A stretch of 64,000 nucleotides of DNA from Komagataella phaffii GS115. Lineage: Eukaryota; Ascomycota; Pichiomycetes; Pichiales; Pichiaceae. The position numbers and the translations under genes are program-made. The notes under the pieces were generated by a model. It was not told the DNA's origin. It saw only the letters and a program-made list of their open reading frames with translations, and ran no database searches. Shown piece by piece: positions 1 through 10,653 of the stretch. The stretch covers positions 168,501 to 232,500 of the forward strand of contig NC_012965.1 of the NCBI RefSeq assembly GCF_000027005.1. Reading direction: 5' to 3'. Within the stretch, counting starts at the first letter, position 1. Each line of letters starts with the position of its first letter.

Positions 1-594
1 ACTCTCATTGGCTCGAACGATGGGGATACAGAATGAAACCTGGTGGAAAGTTGTTTACATTTGGAATTGAGTTAGCCCCTGTGATTATGACAATCTGCAT
101 GCTGATGCATTTGATGCATGTGCATTCTAATCTGAGAATTCCACTCAGTAGATCGCAACAAAGAAGACAAAAAAGTAGGACAATTTCTCTGGTAAAGCGA
201 GTTGAATGATCAAAGTTAAGATAAGCTAGCCTATTTACACCTGTTGTTTCTCTGTTTGAAAAGGCCTTTTTTGTGATGATTTTTTTTGACTCATCACGTT
301 ATTCCAAATTTCACTCGAAACAATAGGTCGTGCAGATGCATTTTCATACACTTAAAATCAGTCTTCTTGTCTAATATTAAGAAACGCGTTATTTACGTCT
401 CCCCCTTTTTGGAACCCTGGCACTCAGGGTTTGTTAGAGAAGTTATAAGACTCCTGTGGTTCCCTGAAATCGTGTTGTTTGTGATTCTTTTTGATACATC
501 AAGTCTTTTTCAAAAAACAAAAGAAGATACTCTTGAGCCGTTTTCTTCAAATCCCAACTATCTGTCACTCCTTTAAAACACGTTCACTATTCCA
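1..594. other. intergenic, upstream of the PRY-type gene
   Basis: No gene is supported here. The only open frame of note (286-576, plus) has a biased composition and resembles no family I know. A short direct repeat of TGATGCAT-type units lies near 106-122. The last 100 bases are presumably the promoter and 5' leader of the secreted protein gene that follows. Confidence 0.6.
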
Positions 595-1536
595 ATGAAG
601 CTCTCCACCAATTTGATTCTAGCTATTGCAGCAGCTTCCGCCGTTGTCTCAGCTGCTCCAGTTGCTCCAGCCGAAGAGGCAGCAAACCACTTGCACAAGC
701 GTGCTTACTACACCGACACAACCAAGACTCACACTTTCACTGAGGTTGTTACTGTCTACCGAACTTTGAAACCGGGCGAAAGTATCCCAACTGACTCTCC
801 AAGCCACGGTGGTAAAAGTACTAAAAAGGGTAAGGGTAGTACCACTCACTCTGGTGCTCCAGGAGCTACCTCTGGTGCTCCAACTGACGACACCACTTCG
901 ACTAGTGGCTCAGTAGGGTTACCAACTAGCGCAACTTCAGTTACCTCTTCTACCTCCTCTGCAAGTACAACAAGCAGTGGAACTTCAGCCACTAGCACTG
1001 GTACCGGTACTAGCACTAGCACTAGCACTGGTACTGGTACTGGTACTACAGGCACAGGAACCACTAGTTCCAGCACTAGCTCTTCTGCTACTTCGACTCC
1101 AACCGGTTCTATCGACGCTATCAGCCAGACACTTCTGGATACTCACAATGATAAGCGTGCTTTGCACGGCGTCCCAGACCTTACTTGGTCTACCGAACTC
1201 GCTGACTACGCCCAAGGTTACGCCGATTCATACACTTGTGGCTCTTCATTAGAACACACAGGTGGACCATACGGTGAAAATTTGGCCTCTGGATACTCTC
1301 CTGCTGGCAGTGTAGAAGCATGGTACAACGAGATCAGCGACTACGATTTCTCTAACCCAGGTTATTCTGCTGGTACCGGTCACTTCACCCAAGTTGTCTG
1401 GAAATCAACTACACAGCTGGGCTGTGGATACAAGGAGTGCAGTACCGACAGATACTACATCATCTGCGAATACGCACCTCGTGGAAATATTGTTTCTGCC
1501 GGCTACTTCGAAGACAACGTCCTGCCTCCTGTTTGA
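595..1536 (+). CDS. secreted CAP-domain (PRY/SCP) protein
   Basis: 313-residue secreted protein of the CAP superfamily (CRISP/antigen 5/PR-1), related to yeast Pry1/Pry2, which bind and export sterols and fatty acids. A signal peptide occupies residues 1 to about 20. A Lys-Arg Kex2 site follows at 35-36, suggesting a short propeptide. Residues about 60-170 are a Ser/Thr/Gly-rich linker, probably O-mannosylated, and 175-313 form the CAP domain. CAP signatures seen are HNDKRALHGVPDL, the GENLASGY segment, GHFTQVVWKSTTQLGCG and YIICEYAPRGN, including conserved His and Glu positions and paired cysteines. The ATG at 595 directly precedes the signal peptide. No GPI signal is visible, so it is probably released or wall-associated. 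Which PRY paralogue it matches cannot be told by eye. Confidence 0.9.
   Translation: MKLSTNLILAIAAASAVVSAAPVAPAEEAANHLHKRAYYTDTTKTHTFTEVVTVYRTLKPGESIPTDSPSHGGKSTKKGKGSTTHSGAPGATSGAPTDDTTSTSGSVGLPTSATSVTSSTSSASTTSSGTSATSTGTGTSTSTSTGTGTGTTGTGTTSSSTSSSATSTPTGSIDAISQTLLDTHNDKRALHGVPDLTWSTELADYAQGYADSYTCGSSLEHTGGPYGENLASGYSPAGSVEAWYNEISDYDFSNPGYSAGTGHFTQVVWKSTTQLGCGYKECSTDRYYIICEYAPRGNIVSAGYFEDNVLPPV
985..1060 (+). repeat. Ser/Thr/Gly codon microrepeat in the CAP protein linker
   Basis: Tandem ACTAGC, ACTGGT and GGTACC-like hexamers encode alternating Ser-Thr and Gly-Thr pairs. The repeat keeps several other frames open on both strands, which is why long spurious open frames overlap it. Such tracts tend to vary in length between strains. 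Confidence 0.8.
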
Positions 1537-1753
1537 TCGGTTCGTTCTTGCTTCAACGTTTACGTAATATTTCATGTATTCCATTCTTTAAATTGTTTGA
1601 TTATGTAAGTTATTGTTTCAACACCAGTAGTGTCTTCGCTGAAAATGTTTCCAGTTGGGAAATTTTTGACTGGCAGAAGAATCTCAGGATCCAACTGACT
1701 CAAAATCTTAGACTAGGCAAACATACTAAAGAACCCTACCGAATCTACTAATA

Positions 1754-2665
1754 ATGAGCACATCAACTTGCCGGTTCTACGAAAACAAATATCCTGAGGT
1801 GGATGATGTTGTCATGGTGAATGTACAACAGATCGCCGAGATGGGTGCCTATGTGAAACTATTGGAGTATGACAATATTGAAGGAATGGTGTTACTCTCT
1901 GAGTTATCCAGAAGACGTATCAGATCTATCCAGAAGCTTATCAGAGTGGGTAAGAATGAAGTAGTGGTGGTACTGAGAGTTGATAAGGAAAAAGGATACA
2001 TTGACCTGTCCAAGAGACGAGTCTCGTCGGAGGATATAGCAAAATGTGAGGAGAGATACACAAAGTCCAAGTCTGTCCATTCTATCTTGAGGCATTGTGC
2101 TGAAAAGTTTAACATGCCTCTGGAGGAGCTGTACCGTACTATAGGATGGCCATTAAGCAAGGAATTTGGCCACGCCTACGATGCCTTCAAGATATCAATC
2201 ACTGACAGCACTGTTTTTGACAAGGTCCAACCCCCATCACAAGAGGTCTTAGAAGAACTGAAAGTTTACATCTCCCGGAGGCTAACGCCGCAGGCCATTA
2301 AATGTCGTGCTGACGTTGAGGTCTCATGCTTCAGCTATGAGGGAATTGAAGCCATCAAGAGTTCACTAAAAGCTGCTGAGGATATCTCCACCGAGGCTAA
2401 TCAAGTCAAGGTCAAGCTAGTAGCCGCTCCATTGTACGTCATTACAACCCAATCCTTAGACAAGACGCAAGGCATTGAAATCTTAGAACGTGCAATCAAA
2501 ATCATCGAAGACTCCATCACCAAACAGGGCGGATCCTGTAACGTCACCATGGCACCCAAAGCTGTTACAGCTACTGAAGATGCCGAGTTGCAAGCTCTCA
2601 TGGAAAGAAAGGAGAACGAAGACAAGGTTTCTGACGAAGATTCGGATTTAGATGAGGAGGATTAG
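1754..2665 (+). CDS. SUI2: translation initiation factor eIF2 alpha subunit
   Basis: 303 residues, about the length of yeast Sui2 (304). The alpha subunit of eIF2 joins the eIF2-GTP-Met-tRNAi ternary complex and regulates it: phosphorylation of a serine in the N-terminal domain by Gcn2 inhibits eIF2B. The S1-type OB fold covers residues about 14-90. The regulatory loop LLSELSRRRIRS is intact, with the phospho-acceptor at residue 52 counting the initiator Met (Ser51 of the literature). The helical and alpha/beta domains follow and the C terminus is acidic (DEDSDLDEED). The neighbour MHO1 and nearby APL1 repeat the S. cerevisiae chromosome X order (YJR005W, YJR007W, YJR008W), supporting orthology. 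Confidence 0.98.
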   Translation: MSTSTCRFYENKYPEVDDVVMVNVQQIAEMGAYVKLLEYDNIEGMVLLSELSRRRIRSIQKLIRVGKNEVVVVLRVDKEKGYIDLSKRRVSSEDIAKCEERYTKSKSVHSILRHCAEKFNMPLEELYRTIGWPLSKEFGHAYDAFKISITDSTVFDKVQPPSQEVLEELKVYISRRLTPQAIKCRADVEVSCFSYEGIEAIKSSLKAAEDISTEANQVKVKLVAAPLYVITTQSLDKTQGIEILERAIKIIEDSITKQGGSCNVTMAPKAVTATEDAELQALMERKENEDKVSDEDSDLDEED

Positions 2666-2847
2666 TTGGGCCCTTTCTGGGGCTCTATGTGCAGACTCTA
2701 TATTTAGGAACCAGGTGATGATGTAGATATAAATGTGTACTGATGTACTAATACTTCTCGAATTTTCCTCCCCCTTATCAAGGATGAGAGCCTTCCTTAC
2801 TTAAACTTTACTTTACAAAGCAAGAGTGATATAAACCGACATCTAAG

Positions 2848-3792
2848 ATGGTCAAAGTCCGCCCAGCTACTCATGCAGGCTCATGGTATTCTGGCAATCC
2901 CAATGAGCTTAACTCTCAACTCAGTCATTATTTATCACTAGCCAAGTCCTCAGGAAAGACTTCAGTTAAAGGAGCCCGAGTTCTTGTGGGGCCCCATGCA
3001 GGATATTCATTTGCGGGCAAGACTCTTGCCCAAACGTACAATTCGTTCGATCCTACGGGGATTAAAAGAGTGTTCATATTGGGACCATCTCATCACATTT
3101 ATTTCAAGGATGAGGTTAGAACTACCAGGTATGGTGCCTACGCTACACCCCTTGGTAATGTACCGGTTGATACCGATACCATAAAAGATCTTGTGTCAAA
3201 TGCCCGCCACATCGACTACATGAGCTCGTCTGTTGACGAAAATGAGCACAGTTTTGAATTACACATGCCACTGTACTATAAAGCTTGCTTGGATAAGGGA
3301 TTAAGCACTCCACCCCCGATCATTCCCATCTTAATTAGTGGTTTCCCTGGTCAATTGGCAGATTCATTAACCAGCACACTGCAGCCGTATTTTGAAGACA
3401 AAGAGAACGCCTTTTTTGTAAGCACTGACTTCTGTCATTGGGGCGATCGATTTGGGTATACTAGTTATACCCCCAATGGAGATTTAGAGTCTATGGACGA
3501 TATAACTGTTGCGTTCAATGGAAAGAGCAACTCGCTGAAGATTTATGAGTCGATTGAGGCTGTGGACAAGAAGGGAATGGAGCTGATTTCGAAGGGAGAT
3601 GTCTCCCTATGGCGACAATATCTTCAGGCCACGGAGAACACAATTTGCGGAGCTTATCCTCTGACAGTCTTACTGAAACTTATGGGGAAAGCTGATACTT
3701 TTGAGTGGCTAGGATACACACAAAGTAGTCATGTTCTTGATCCGTATGATAGTTCAGTGAGTTATGCTAGTGGATATGCTATTCCGTCATAG
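2848..3792 (+). CDS. MHO1: MEMO1-family protein (Mho1)
   Basis: 314 residues of the MEMO family, which has the fold of class III non-haem dioxygenases; human MEMO1 binds metal and phosphotyrosine peptides, and yeast Mho1 (YJR008W) is poorly characterised. Visible signatures are an N-terminal RPATHAGSWYSGN, GPHAGYSFAGKT with a metal-ligand His, GPSHH, DENEHSFELHMP and the Cys-containing STDFCHWGDRFGY segment. Length fits the family. It lies in tandem after SUI2, as in S. cerevisiae, but is separately promoted, with a 182-base gap. Enzymatic activity is unproven for the yeast family. Confidence 0.93.
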   Translation: MVKVRPATHAGSWYSGNPNELNSQLSHYLSLAKSSGKTSVKGARVLVGPHAGYSFAGKTLAQTYNSFDPTGIKRVFILGPSHHIYFKDEVRTTRYGAYATPLGNVPVDTDTIKDLVSNARHIDYMSSSVDENEHSFELHMPLYYKACLDKGLSTPPPIIPILISGFPGQLADSLTSTLQPYFEDKENAFFVSTDFCHWGDRFGYTSYTPNGDLESMDDITVAFNGKSNSLKIYESIEAVDKKGMELISKGDVSLWRQYLQATENTICGAYPLTVLLKLMGKADTFEWLGYTQSSHVLDPYDSSVSYASGYAIPS

Positions 3793-6034
3793 AGTTTGGC
3801 TATTTAGGTTAGCACTGAAAATAAAGCAGATTGCAAGTCTGAGTTTCATGGATGGCATTCATTTAGTTAGGCTCCTAGCAATTTAATCGGACTAGAAACA
3901 GTTTTTTTTAGATACGATAAGCGTACACCTTCTCACTGAGACCCTCCACTTAGATTCTTGGTTTCGACGGTTCGAAGGGTTGATTTGAGGCACTTTAGAC
4001 TACGTTATCTAGCTCTAATCTGGAATTTAAGTCGGTTCATTTTTGCGTACTACTTGAGGTGATGGCTCCGTCCAATACTAGGAGAGTAATGAGTCAAGAT
4101 GAGCACCTGTGCTAGATGCGAAAAAGAATACAAGACTCTATTCAGTGAGTTAGGAATTCCGCTCCTGGGGATCTGAACTTCCTCCTACTGTTCCACAGAA
4201 GGTCCATGTTTACCGAAATGGGCTTTTCAAGATTCTTTGCTGATTGTTTTCGGGTTTATAGTTTGCGCAAGTGCTTTGAGATGGAGCAAGATGGTGCTAC
4301 TGTGTATGATTATCGATGGGTTGATCATTTTGATGAAGGTTCATAACTGAGAGATGACGCGTCTGAAAGACATTTCATTTCTCCGTTCGTGAGACTTGAG
4401 ATGCAATACTATTCCGCACAGCTCATGCGTACAAACAGAATGGAGACAGAGTCTGCGATGTACAATTAACAAGTTTTGACTGTTGTGAACTAAATGAACT
4501 GACATAATACTTTGAGATTATATTGAGATTGCCAGACCGATAATCTAGCAGTAAACTAAGACGAATTTATTCGATGATTTGAAGTCTCTGGGATTGAATG
4601 TTTTTATTGGTCGATGTATTGCATGTCCCAATAACTCTTATCGATTGCTTACTTTTGAATTTGATCCGCTACACTCTGCTGGCTCTGCTCTGAAATCAGT
4701 GAAATTGCTGAGAGCTATGTGTGCAACTTATCCCGTTCCTACATTTATCCCAACCATCCAATTTTCCTTTATCCTTTGTAAGTGTCGTCACTTGATATTA
4801 TAAGTTCAGCCAGCTCGACCTAGGCTTCCAATATCTGACTAAGTGTGAGTTCCATGATTTGAGGAGCCACACATAGATCAACGTTCAGTAGCATTTGAAT
4901 CCCAAGGGTCGCAGTAAGACAGAAAAAGATCATTATCCACATAGTGCGTTCTTGCGTTTAGCTGAAAGGAGCGGCATCCAGCGATACACCCTAAGTTTGG
5001 GCACAGAACTCCGCTTACAGTGCGCAGTATCCTAGTTTTGTGATGCACATTCTCAAAGCGTGTATGCAGTTTTTTCCTGAGTAACTTAGGCTGACTGATA
5101 ACTCCACAATTGATGTATGTCCTGTTGTTGTTAGACAAATCACATAAACCACAATCAGAAGACAAATGACCACGAAGAAAACAACAGAAAGATAGTTTTG
5201 CGTTTGGCCCAGTCAATGCTGGGCACAAGCTTCATTACATGAGAAAAGTAAATGCGAAGCAATCAAACCAATTTCAGAACACACCATGAGGATCATTGTA
5301 GCGTACTTGGTCGTCTAGCCTAGTTGAATCTTGGTTTTAAAGCATATAAGCAACCGAGATCAACTCAGCCAGAACTGGTAGTCAGTTGTGCACATATGAT
5401 GGGGGAAAAAAGAAAGAGTTTCCTGCTCATCTTTTAAGATTGGGGATGAGAACGCATCTATTGTTTCGAAGCATCAATAAGAGCACGGCGATGTATCTTC
5501 TTCTTGTACCGTCGAAAAATTAATGAGTTCTCCCTCGATTATCCCCCTTTCTCGATCTAATCCCTATGAAGCAAACTAAGGAGGCGTTAACAACATCATC
5601 CTGGTTATGTATTGGTGCGATCTGTTGATGAAGTCATTTTCAAGTGCTAATTTTGCAACCAACTAGAGGCGAACGTCACCTGCATCATGCACCTCAAAGG
5701 TACAGTAGCCGAATTGAATCAAGATCCAAATATAAGAGGATGAATGGCAACCCCTACGATTGGATTCATTTCACTGGTATCATTCTTCACATTGTGTTAG
5801 AATACTTCGCAGCTCTTGGAGCCCTGAAATAGAATCGGTCGTAACGGTATATCTACTTCGAAAACGAAAGGCAAGAAGAAAAGATTTTTTAGTGTCTTTG
5901 TAGCTGATTTTACCGGTGAGAAGTGGGGCTGCCCTGCATTTGAAATGACCCGGTTGTTAAACTTGGATTTCAACATCCAGAATCCCGATTTTGATTTTTT
6001 ACTTTTATCGATGGTGTAACTCTTTTTGTTTGCC
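3793..6034. other. 2.2-kb gene-poor interval
   Basis: Unusually long for this compact region. No conventional coding gene is supported. Open frames at 4579-4803 (plus), 4878-5228 (minus, TTG start) and 5644-5832 (plus) have no recognisable domains. I saw no tRNA-like B box. A possible two-exon small membrane-protein gene lies at 4099-4350 and is listed separately. In S. cerevisiae POL31 lies between APL1 and SUI2; here that block is reordered, and this gap may mark a former rearrangement (inference). An untranslated RNA cannot be excluded. Confidence 0.5.
4099..4350 (+). CDS. possible two-exon small membrane protein (low confidence)
   Basis: ATG at 4099 starts a frame with a CxxC pair (MSTCARCEKEYKTLF). 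A GTGAGT donor at 4145 and a CACAG acceptor at 4198 would remove a 54-base intron, close in size to the APL1 intron. Joining 4099-4144 to 4199-4350 gives 65 residues with two hydrophobic stretches and a TGA stop. The branch point (CTGAAC) is weak, I recognise no homologue, and 50 open codons can arise by chance, so this is a hypothesis only. Confidence 0.25.
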
Positions 6035-7763
6035 ATGACGAAGTTTACGATATTGCTTTTGGTTTTGCTAAAATTCTATTCTATTCTTGCAATAGAAGTT
6101 GATGGAAGTGCAAACGGTCAACCTTTGGCTCACCCTATTGTCGTAGAAGTCCATGAAGCAACGAAATGGATCACTCATACCTCACCGTGGACTGGTACAC
6201 CTGAGGCAATAAGGACTGTAACAGGGGAGACTCCCTATGAGCAAAAGATTGCGAGATATGACGAATTTAACCCTAGACTTGCCAACAGAGAGATTATTGA
6301 TTGCGTAGCATTTTGCTGTGGGGATGCGACGTCATCACCCTCCATCACCGAGCCAGAAAGTACTGCGACTGAGCTACCTGAGTCTTATGTAACTATCAAC
6401 CGACCATGGTCTTTGTCTTGGATCCCTGACGTCCCTCCGGGTTCCCCATATTGGAGCACTTCCACAATTCCACCAAGTGGTACTGAACCTGGAACTGTTA
6501 TTATATATTTCTACCTTTATGATGACGCTAGAAAAAGGAGAGAGATAAATTTTGGTTCCACTCAGCCGTATCATGGCAGGCCTAAGCTCCTGGGATCGAT
6601 TGAAAAACGAGAACTTTGTCAGTGTGACGCTGTCTGCTGTCTAGGAGATTTAAGTTGCGAGGTTTATGTAACCACCACCCAACCATGGACTGGTACTTAC
6701 GAAACCACGTACAACAATTACACCGACTGGCAGTGAGCCAGGTACCGTGATTATTGAAACTCCAGAATTGTATGTGACCACCACCCAACCATGGACTGGT
6801 ACTTACGAAACCACGTACACAATTACACCGACTGGCAGTGAGCCAGGTACCGTGATTATTGAAACTCCAGAATCGTATGTNACCACCACCCAACCATGGA
6901 CTGGAACCTACGAAACCACATACACNNTNNCACCNANTGGNANNGAGCCAGGTACCGTGATTATTGAAACTCCAGAATTGTATGTGACCACCACCCAACC
7001 ATGGACTGGTACTTACGAAACCACGTACACAATTACACCGACTGGCAGTGAGCCAGGAACTGTTATCGTTGAAATACCAGTAAGCTATGTGAACAGCACC
7101 CAAATATCGACCAGTACCTACGACACAACTGATACAGTTCTATCAAGTGGCGTCGAGCCAGGAACCATTGCGATTGAGACTCCAATTGTATACTTAAACA
7201 CTTCCGTTTCAGCATTCAGCAGACCGTGGACCAAAATTGATACTGTCACACAGTTTAGTTCCTGCGCTGTTTGTAGTAAACCTGAAACGATTACAGTTAC
7301 TCCTGAGAATCCAATTGATACTGTGACTATTATTATCTCGCAACCCCAAAGCACATCTCAAAGCAATACCCCAACTTCGTTCAAAGCGAACAGTACGTCT
7401 GCATTTAGTAGATTCGATGAAGATAGTATCCCAGTTTTTGGTAGCTATAGCTACGAAATAACAGTGAACATTGATGTGAATACAGAGGACGACACAACTA
7501 CGAATCTGAACGCAGATACGACTATCATTATTGGTTCACTTAGTGCTATTCGCACTGTGGCTGGCAGTTCAAGTAATTATCATGCCTCTAATATCTCTCC
7601 CACTATTAACAGTCAAAAAACAGCTTCTTCTGTCGTGGTACATTCCGACTCATCTGCCACTGTTTACCAATTTTCGCCGTCTAATGGAGCGCCTTGGTTA
7701 AGTGTTCAAATAAGCACTCTATTGAGTGTAGTTGGTACTCTTCTTGCAGCAGTACTCCTTTGA
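6035..7763 (+). CDS. flocculin-repeat cell-wall protein, frameshifted in this sequence
   Basis: A putative adhesin-type wall protein. From the ATG at 6035 there is a signal peptide (MTKFTILLLVLLKFYSILA), Cys-rich patches (CVAFCCGD, CDAVCCLGD), then flocculin repeats with the VTTTQPWTGTYETTY signature of Flo1-type repeats, a Ser/Thr-rich stalk, and a C-terminal hydrophobic tail typical of GPI attachment. No PA14 lectin domain is seen. The reading frame breaks at about 6711-6716: the first repeat has one base more than its sister copies, and the frame resumes at once in the next repeat. With the frame restored the product would be about 575 residues. Ten ambiguous bases at 6881-6944 lie in the third repeat, so an assembly error in a repeat array is the likeliest cause. 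Dibasic Kex2-like sites occur upstream of the repeats. Confidence 0.8.
6665..7190 (+). repeat. flocculin-type 105-bp tandem repeats
   Basis: Units start at about 6665, 6771, 6876, 6981 and 7086. Spacing is 105 bases (35 residues), except the first unit at 106, which carries the extra base. Units one to four are nearly identical; the fifth is degenerate. Each encodes Tyr-Val-Thr-Thr-Thr followed by a Pro-Trp-Thr-Gly core and a Glu-Pro-Gly-Thr-Val linker. Ambiguous bases are confined to the unit starting at 6876. Older, more diverged copies of the motif flank the array (PWTGTPEA near the N terminus). Confidence 0.93.
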
Positions 7764-8412
7764 CTTGCTCAATTCGATTTTTCATCATGTTCATTGTATG
7801 CATTACGTTATCCTTGATCCAGAGTTTTTTAGTTCTCTATCTGTAATTCAGGCTACAGGTATATCCTGAACTACCGTTACATACTCAGTAGCTAGTTAGA
7901 TTTCACAATGAGCTCAAGCTTTGGCGGTTTGAGAGCGCTAACACCTTTTCTGGCATATGTATAGGAAAGACAATCTCAACTATATGGAGCTATGTCACCC
8001 TTGTTTGCTGCAACCAAGCTGGGCCTGACTGAACATTGTGATTCTTGTCTATTTCTGTGCCTTAAGCTTTTGGATTTATGGCCTCGTCTGAAGAAAAACG
8101 GTGCTTTCTGCTAGATATGGCCGCAACGGTTATCCTTTTCAATCAAGGCTTAAGTAGTAATTATCCCCTAAAACTTTCTCCAAAACGTTCAAACCGCAAT
8201 TGCTTGAATTTTATATTACACATTCTTATCAAGGTGCTCCTTAAACCTCAGCTTGATTTTACCTTCTGAGCGGATAATGTAAGTACAACAACCGATTGAA
8301 TGTCAACTATCTCAATGGTGTTTGGAGCTCTGCGCTATCGTCCATGTTTTCATATTCTACCAGGTTTCCAGATCAGTACAGTACCAGTACCATCTTTCGA
8401 ACAACATGCAAA
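7764..8412. other. intergenic, flocculin gene to APL1
   Basis: About 650 bases without a supported gene. The 63-codon open frame at 8078-8269 has no recognisable feature. The interval contains the 3' end of the flocculin-type gene and the APL1 promoter. Confidence 0.6.
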
Positions 8413-10615
8413 ATGGTCAATGATTCCAAATATTTTGTGAAAGTGAGTATGAAATAGTTTAATTGACCAGTAATAGAGTGTTAACCGTTTTCAGTGCAGA
8501 GGATCCGAGCTTTTAGCGGAGTTTCGGGAAGCTACCAACTCCAAGAAGGAGAAGAATACTCTTTTGAAAAAGAAGAATGTTTTGAAGAAGTTTCTAGCCA
8601 ATATTACAGTGGAAAGTACAGATATCATTGATGTATTTACTGAGGTAATCAAACTATACAAAGAAGCTCAACAAAGTAGTCTAGATCAAGAACTACGAGT
8701 TATGATTTATCATTGTTTGCGGTCCACAAATCATTACCGTAGTGAGGATAGGGAACAGGTGATCGAGTTGTTATTGCGTGATTACTACAGTAAATCAATT
8801 CCTGCTCATATAAAGGGCCTGGCTTTACAAACCCTCACTTCCATCCCAAATGAACATTTCATCCAAGCATCTATTCCCGCTGTCAAGAAATCATTACATG
8901 ATCAAGATCCACACGTGAGAAAAACCGGTTGCTTTTGCGTAGCAAGAATATATGAGTTTGACCTTCAGATTGGCAATGACGCACACTTGATTGACCATTT
9001 AAACGATAAATTAGACGATGGAAATCCTTCGGTTGTCTCTAGTGCTCTTGTAGCGCTCTCAGATATTACAGAGAAAGTGGAGGAGTTTGAATTTAGTATT
9101 TCAGAGGACCATGCATTTGAGCTCTTGGATATCCTTCCTACCATCAACGAGTGGGCACAAGCCAGCAGTCTGTCTTCTATTCTATACTTTGCTCCCGATT
9201 CTCAAGCCACTGCTTGTGAGATCATAGATAAAGTTTTGCCTTATTTACAACAGTCCAACAACGAAGTAGTTTTGAATGCCTTGAAAGTGATAATTTACAT
9301 GTCGAATTACATAATGCACCCCGAGGATTTGATTCCCCAGTTGCCCAAGAGAATTGGATCAGCGTTGGTTAGTGTGTTGAATTCTGGACCAGAAATTCAG
9401 TTTTTGTTACTTCGAAACACCATTTTGTTACTTCTAAGCAAGTTCAATCTAGTTAGCTTAAATGTGACCTCCTTTTTCTGTCGTTATAACGACCCGATAT
9501 ACATAAAGGATACCAAACTTGAGATCATTTATCTTCTAGCCAATGAGGAGAATTTGCATATTATTTTAGAAGAGTTGGAAGAGTATGCCAGAGATTCAGA
9601 CGTTCAAATGTCACGTAAAGCAATCAGAGCAATTGGAAACTTGGCCATAAAATTAGAAGATATAGCAACTGACGCCGTTCTTGTTCTGTCTGATCTGATT
9701 GAGTCGAAAGTGCCACATATTCTACAAGAAGTTGTTGTAGTTTTCAAGAGAATTGTTCGAAGGTATCCCTACCTTCACAGCAAAATGTTGAACAATCTGA
9801 TGGAAAACATTGATATGATTGAAGAACCAGGGTCCAAATTGGCTATTGTATGGTTAATTGGCGAGTACAATACAGCAATGGAAAAGAATGCCGTATCTTT
9901 ACTCAAAAAAATTGGGCAAAATTTCAGAGAGGACAATTCTGAAGTTCAGTTGGCATTTTTAACAGCATTAATTAAAGTCTATTTAAACTTTTCGGCTGAT
10001 AAAATGTGTGAAGACCTCGTAGTTGAAACTTTCAGGACAGCTACAGAAGATATCGGGAATATTGATGTTAGAGAAAGAGGGTTTTACTACTGGAGGTTAC
10101 TTTCTAACAGAAGAGACTTTCCTAATGCTATTGAGGAAATAGTCAACGCCAAGCTCCCAGTGATCTCTTCTGATCCCGATAATTTGGACACTAGAGTTCT
10201 GGAGGAATTAGAAATGAACATAGGAACTCTCGCATCAATATACCTGAAGCCTGTATCTCATGTTTTCAGACTGAACAAGGTTAAGGAGCTACAACACACT
10301 TCGGCTTTGAAAAGAGAGCACTCCTCAGTTTTTGCGGCACAAAAAAACCATTCTTCAAAAACTCTAAGACTTAGAAGCTCCAGTAGTTTGACCTACCGAA
10401 ATAAGTCTGCTTCATCACTTACTCCAATTGAGGCTGAGTTCAAGTTTAATCGTCAACAAGCAGGTCAACGATACTCCAGTAGCAAAGCTGATGACACTGA
10501 CTCAGACACCATGGTCGGGTCCTTGGATATTTCTGGAAGTCGCAAGCAAAAAAACTCTCTAGGTCTTACCAGGCGAATGAGTAAATTGGGAAGAAAGTTG
10601 ACGATCAGTAGATAA
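8413..10615 (+). CDS. APL1: AP-2 clathrin adaptor, beta subunit (two exons)
   Basis: Large beta-adaptin of the AP-2 complex, which couples endocytic cargo to clathrin at the plasma membrane. Exon 1 is 8413-8442 and encodes MVNDSKYFVK, matching the conserved MTDSKYF start of beta-adaptins. A 52-base intron (GTGAGT donor, TTAAC branch, TTTTCAG acceptor) spans 8443-8494. Exon 2 begins at 8495. The product is 716 residues of ARM/HEAT-type helical repeats; PIYIKDTKLE, QMSRKAIRAIGNLA and IYLKPVSHVFRLNK closely resemble S. cerevisiae Apl1, favouring AP-2 over AP-1 or AP-3. The C terminus is Ser/Arg-rich and, as in Apl1, there is no obvious ear domain. The 3' end faces HRQ1, 38 bases away. Confidence 0.95.
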
Positions 10616-10653
10616 GACCTTTTTTTGAACTTAAGTAGTTGCAAGAAAATTTT

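Noticed and set aside
846..1252. Open frames on both strands inside the CAP protein gene (minus 846-1076, plus 977-1252, minus 985-1215)
   Set aside because: They exist because the Ser/Thr/Gly microrepeat has no stops in several frames; their Val/Leu-repeat composition is an artefact.
4878..5228. 116-codon minus-strand Cys-rich frame
   Set aside because: Starts at TTG, has no known Cys pattern and lies in a region without other coding signs.
5797..6036. 79-codon minus-strand frame with an ATG at 6036
   Set aside because: It overlaps the start codon of the flocculin-type gene in the opposite direction and has no recognisable domain.
6582..7103. 173-codon minus-strand frame with repeats
   Set aside because: Antisense shadow of the flocculin repeats.
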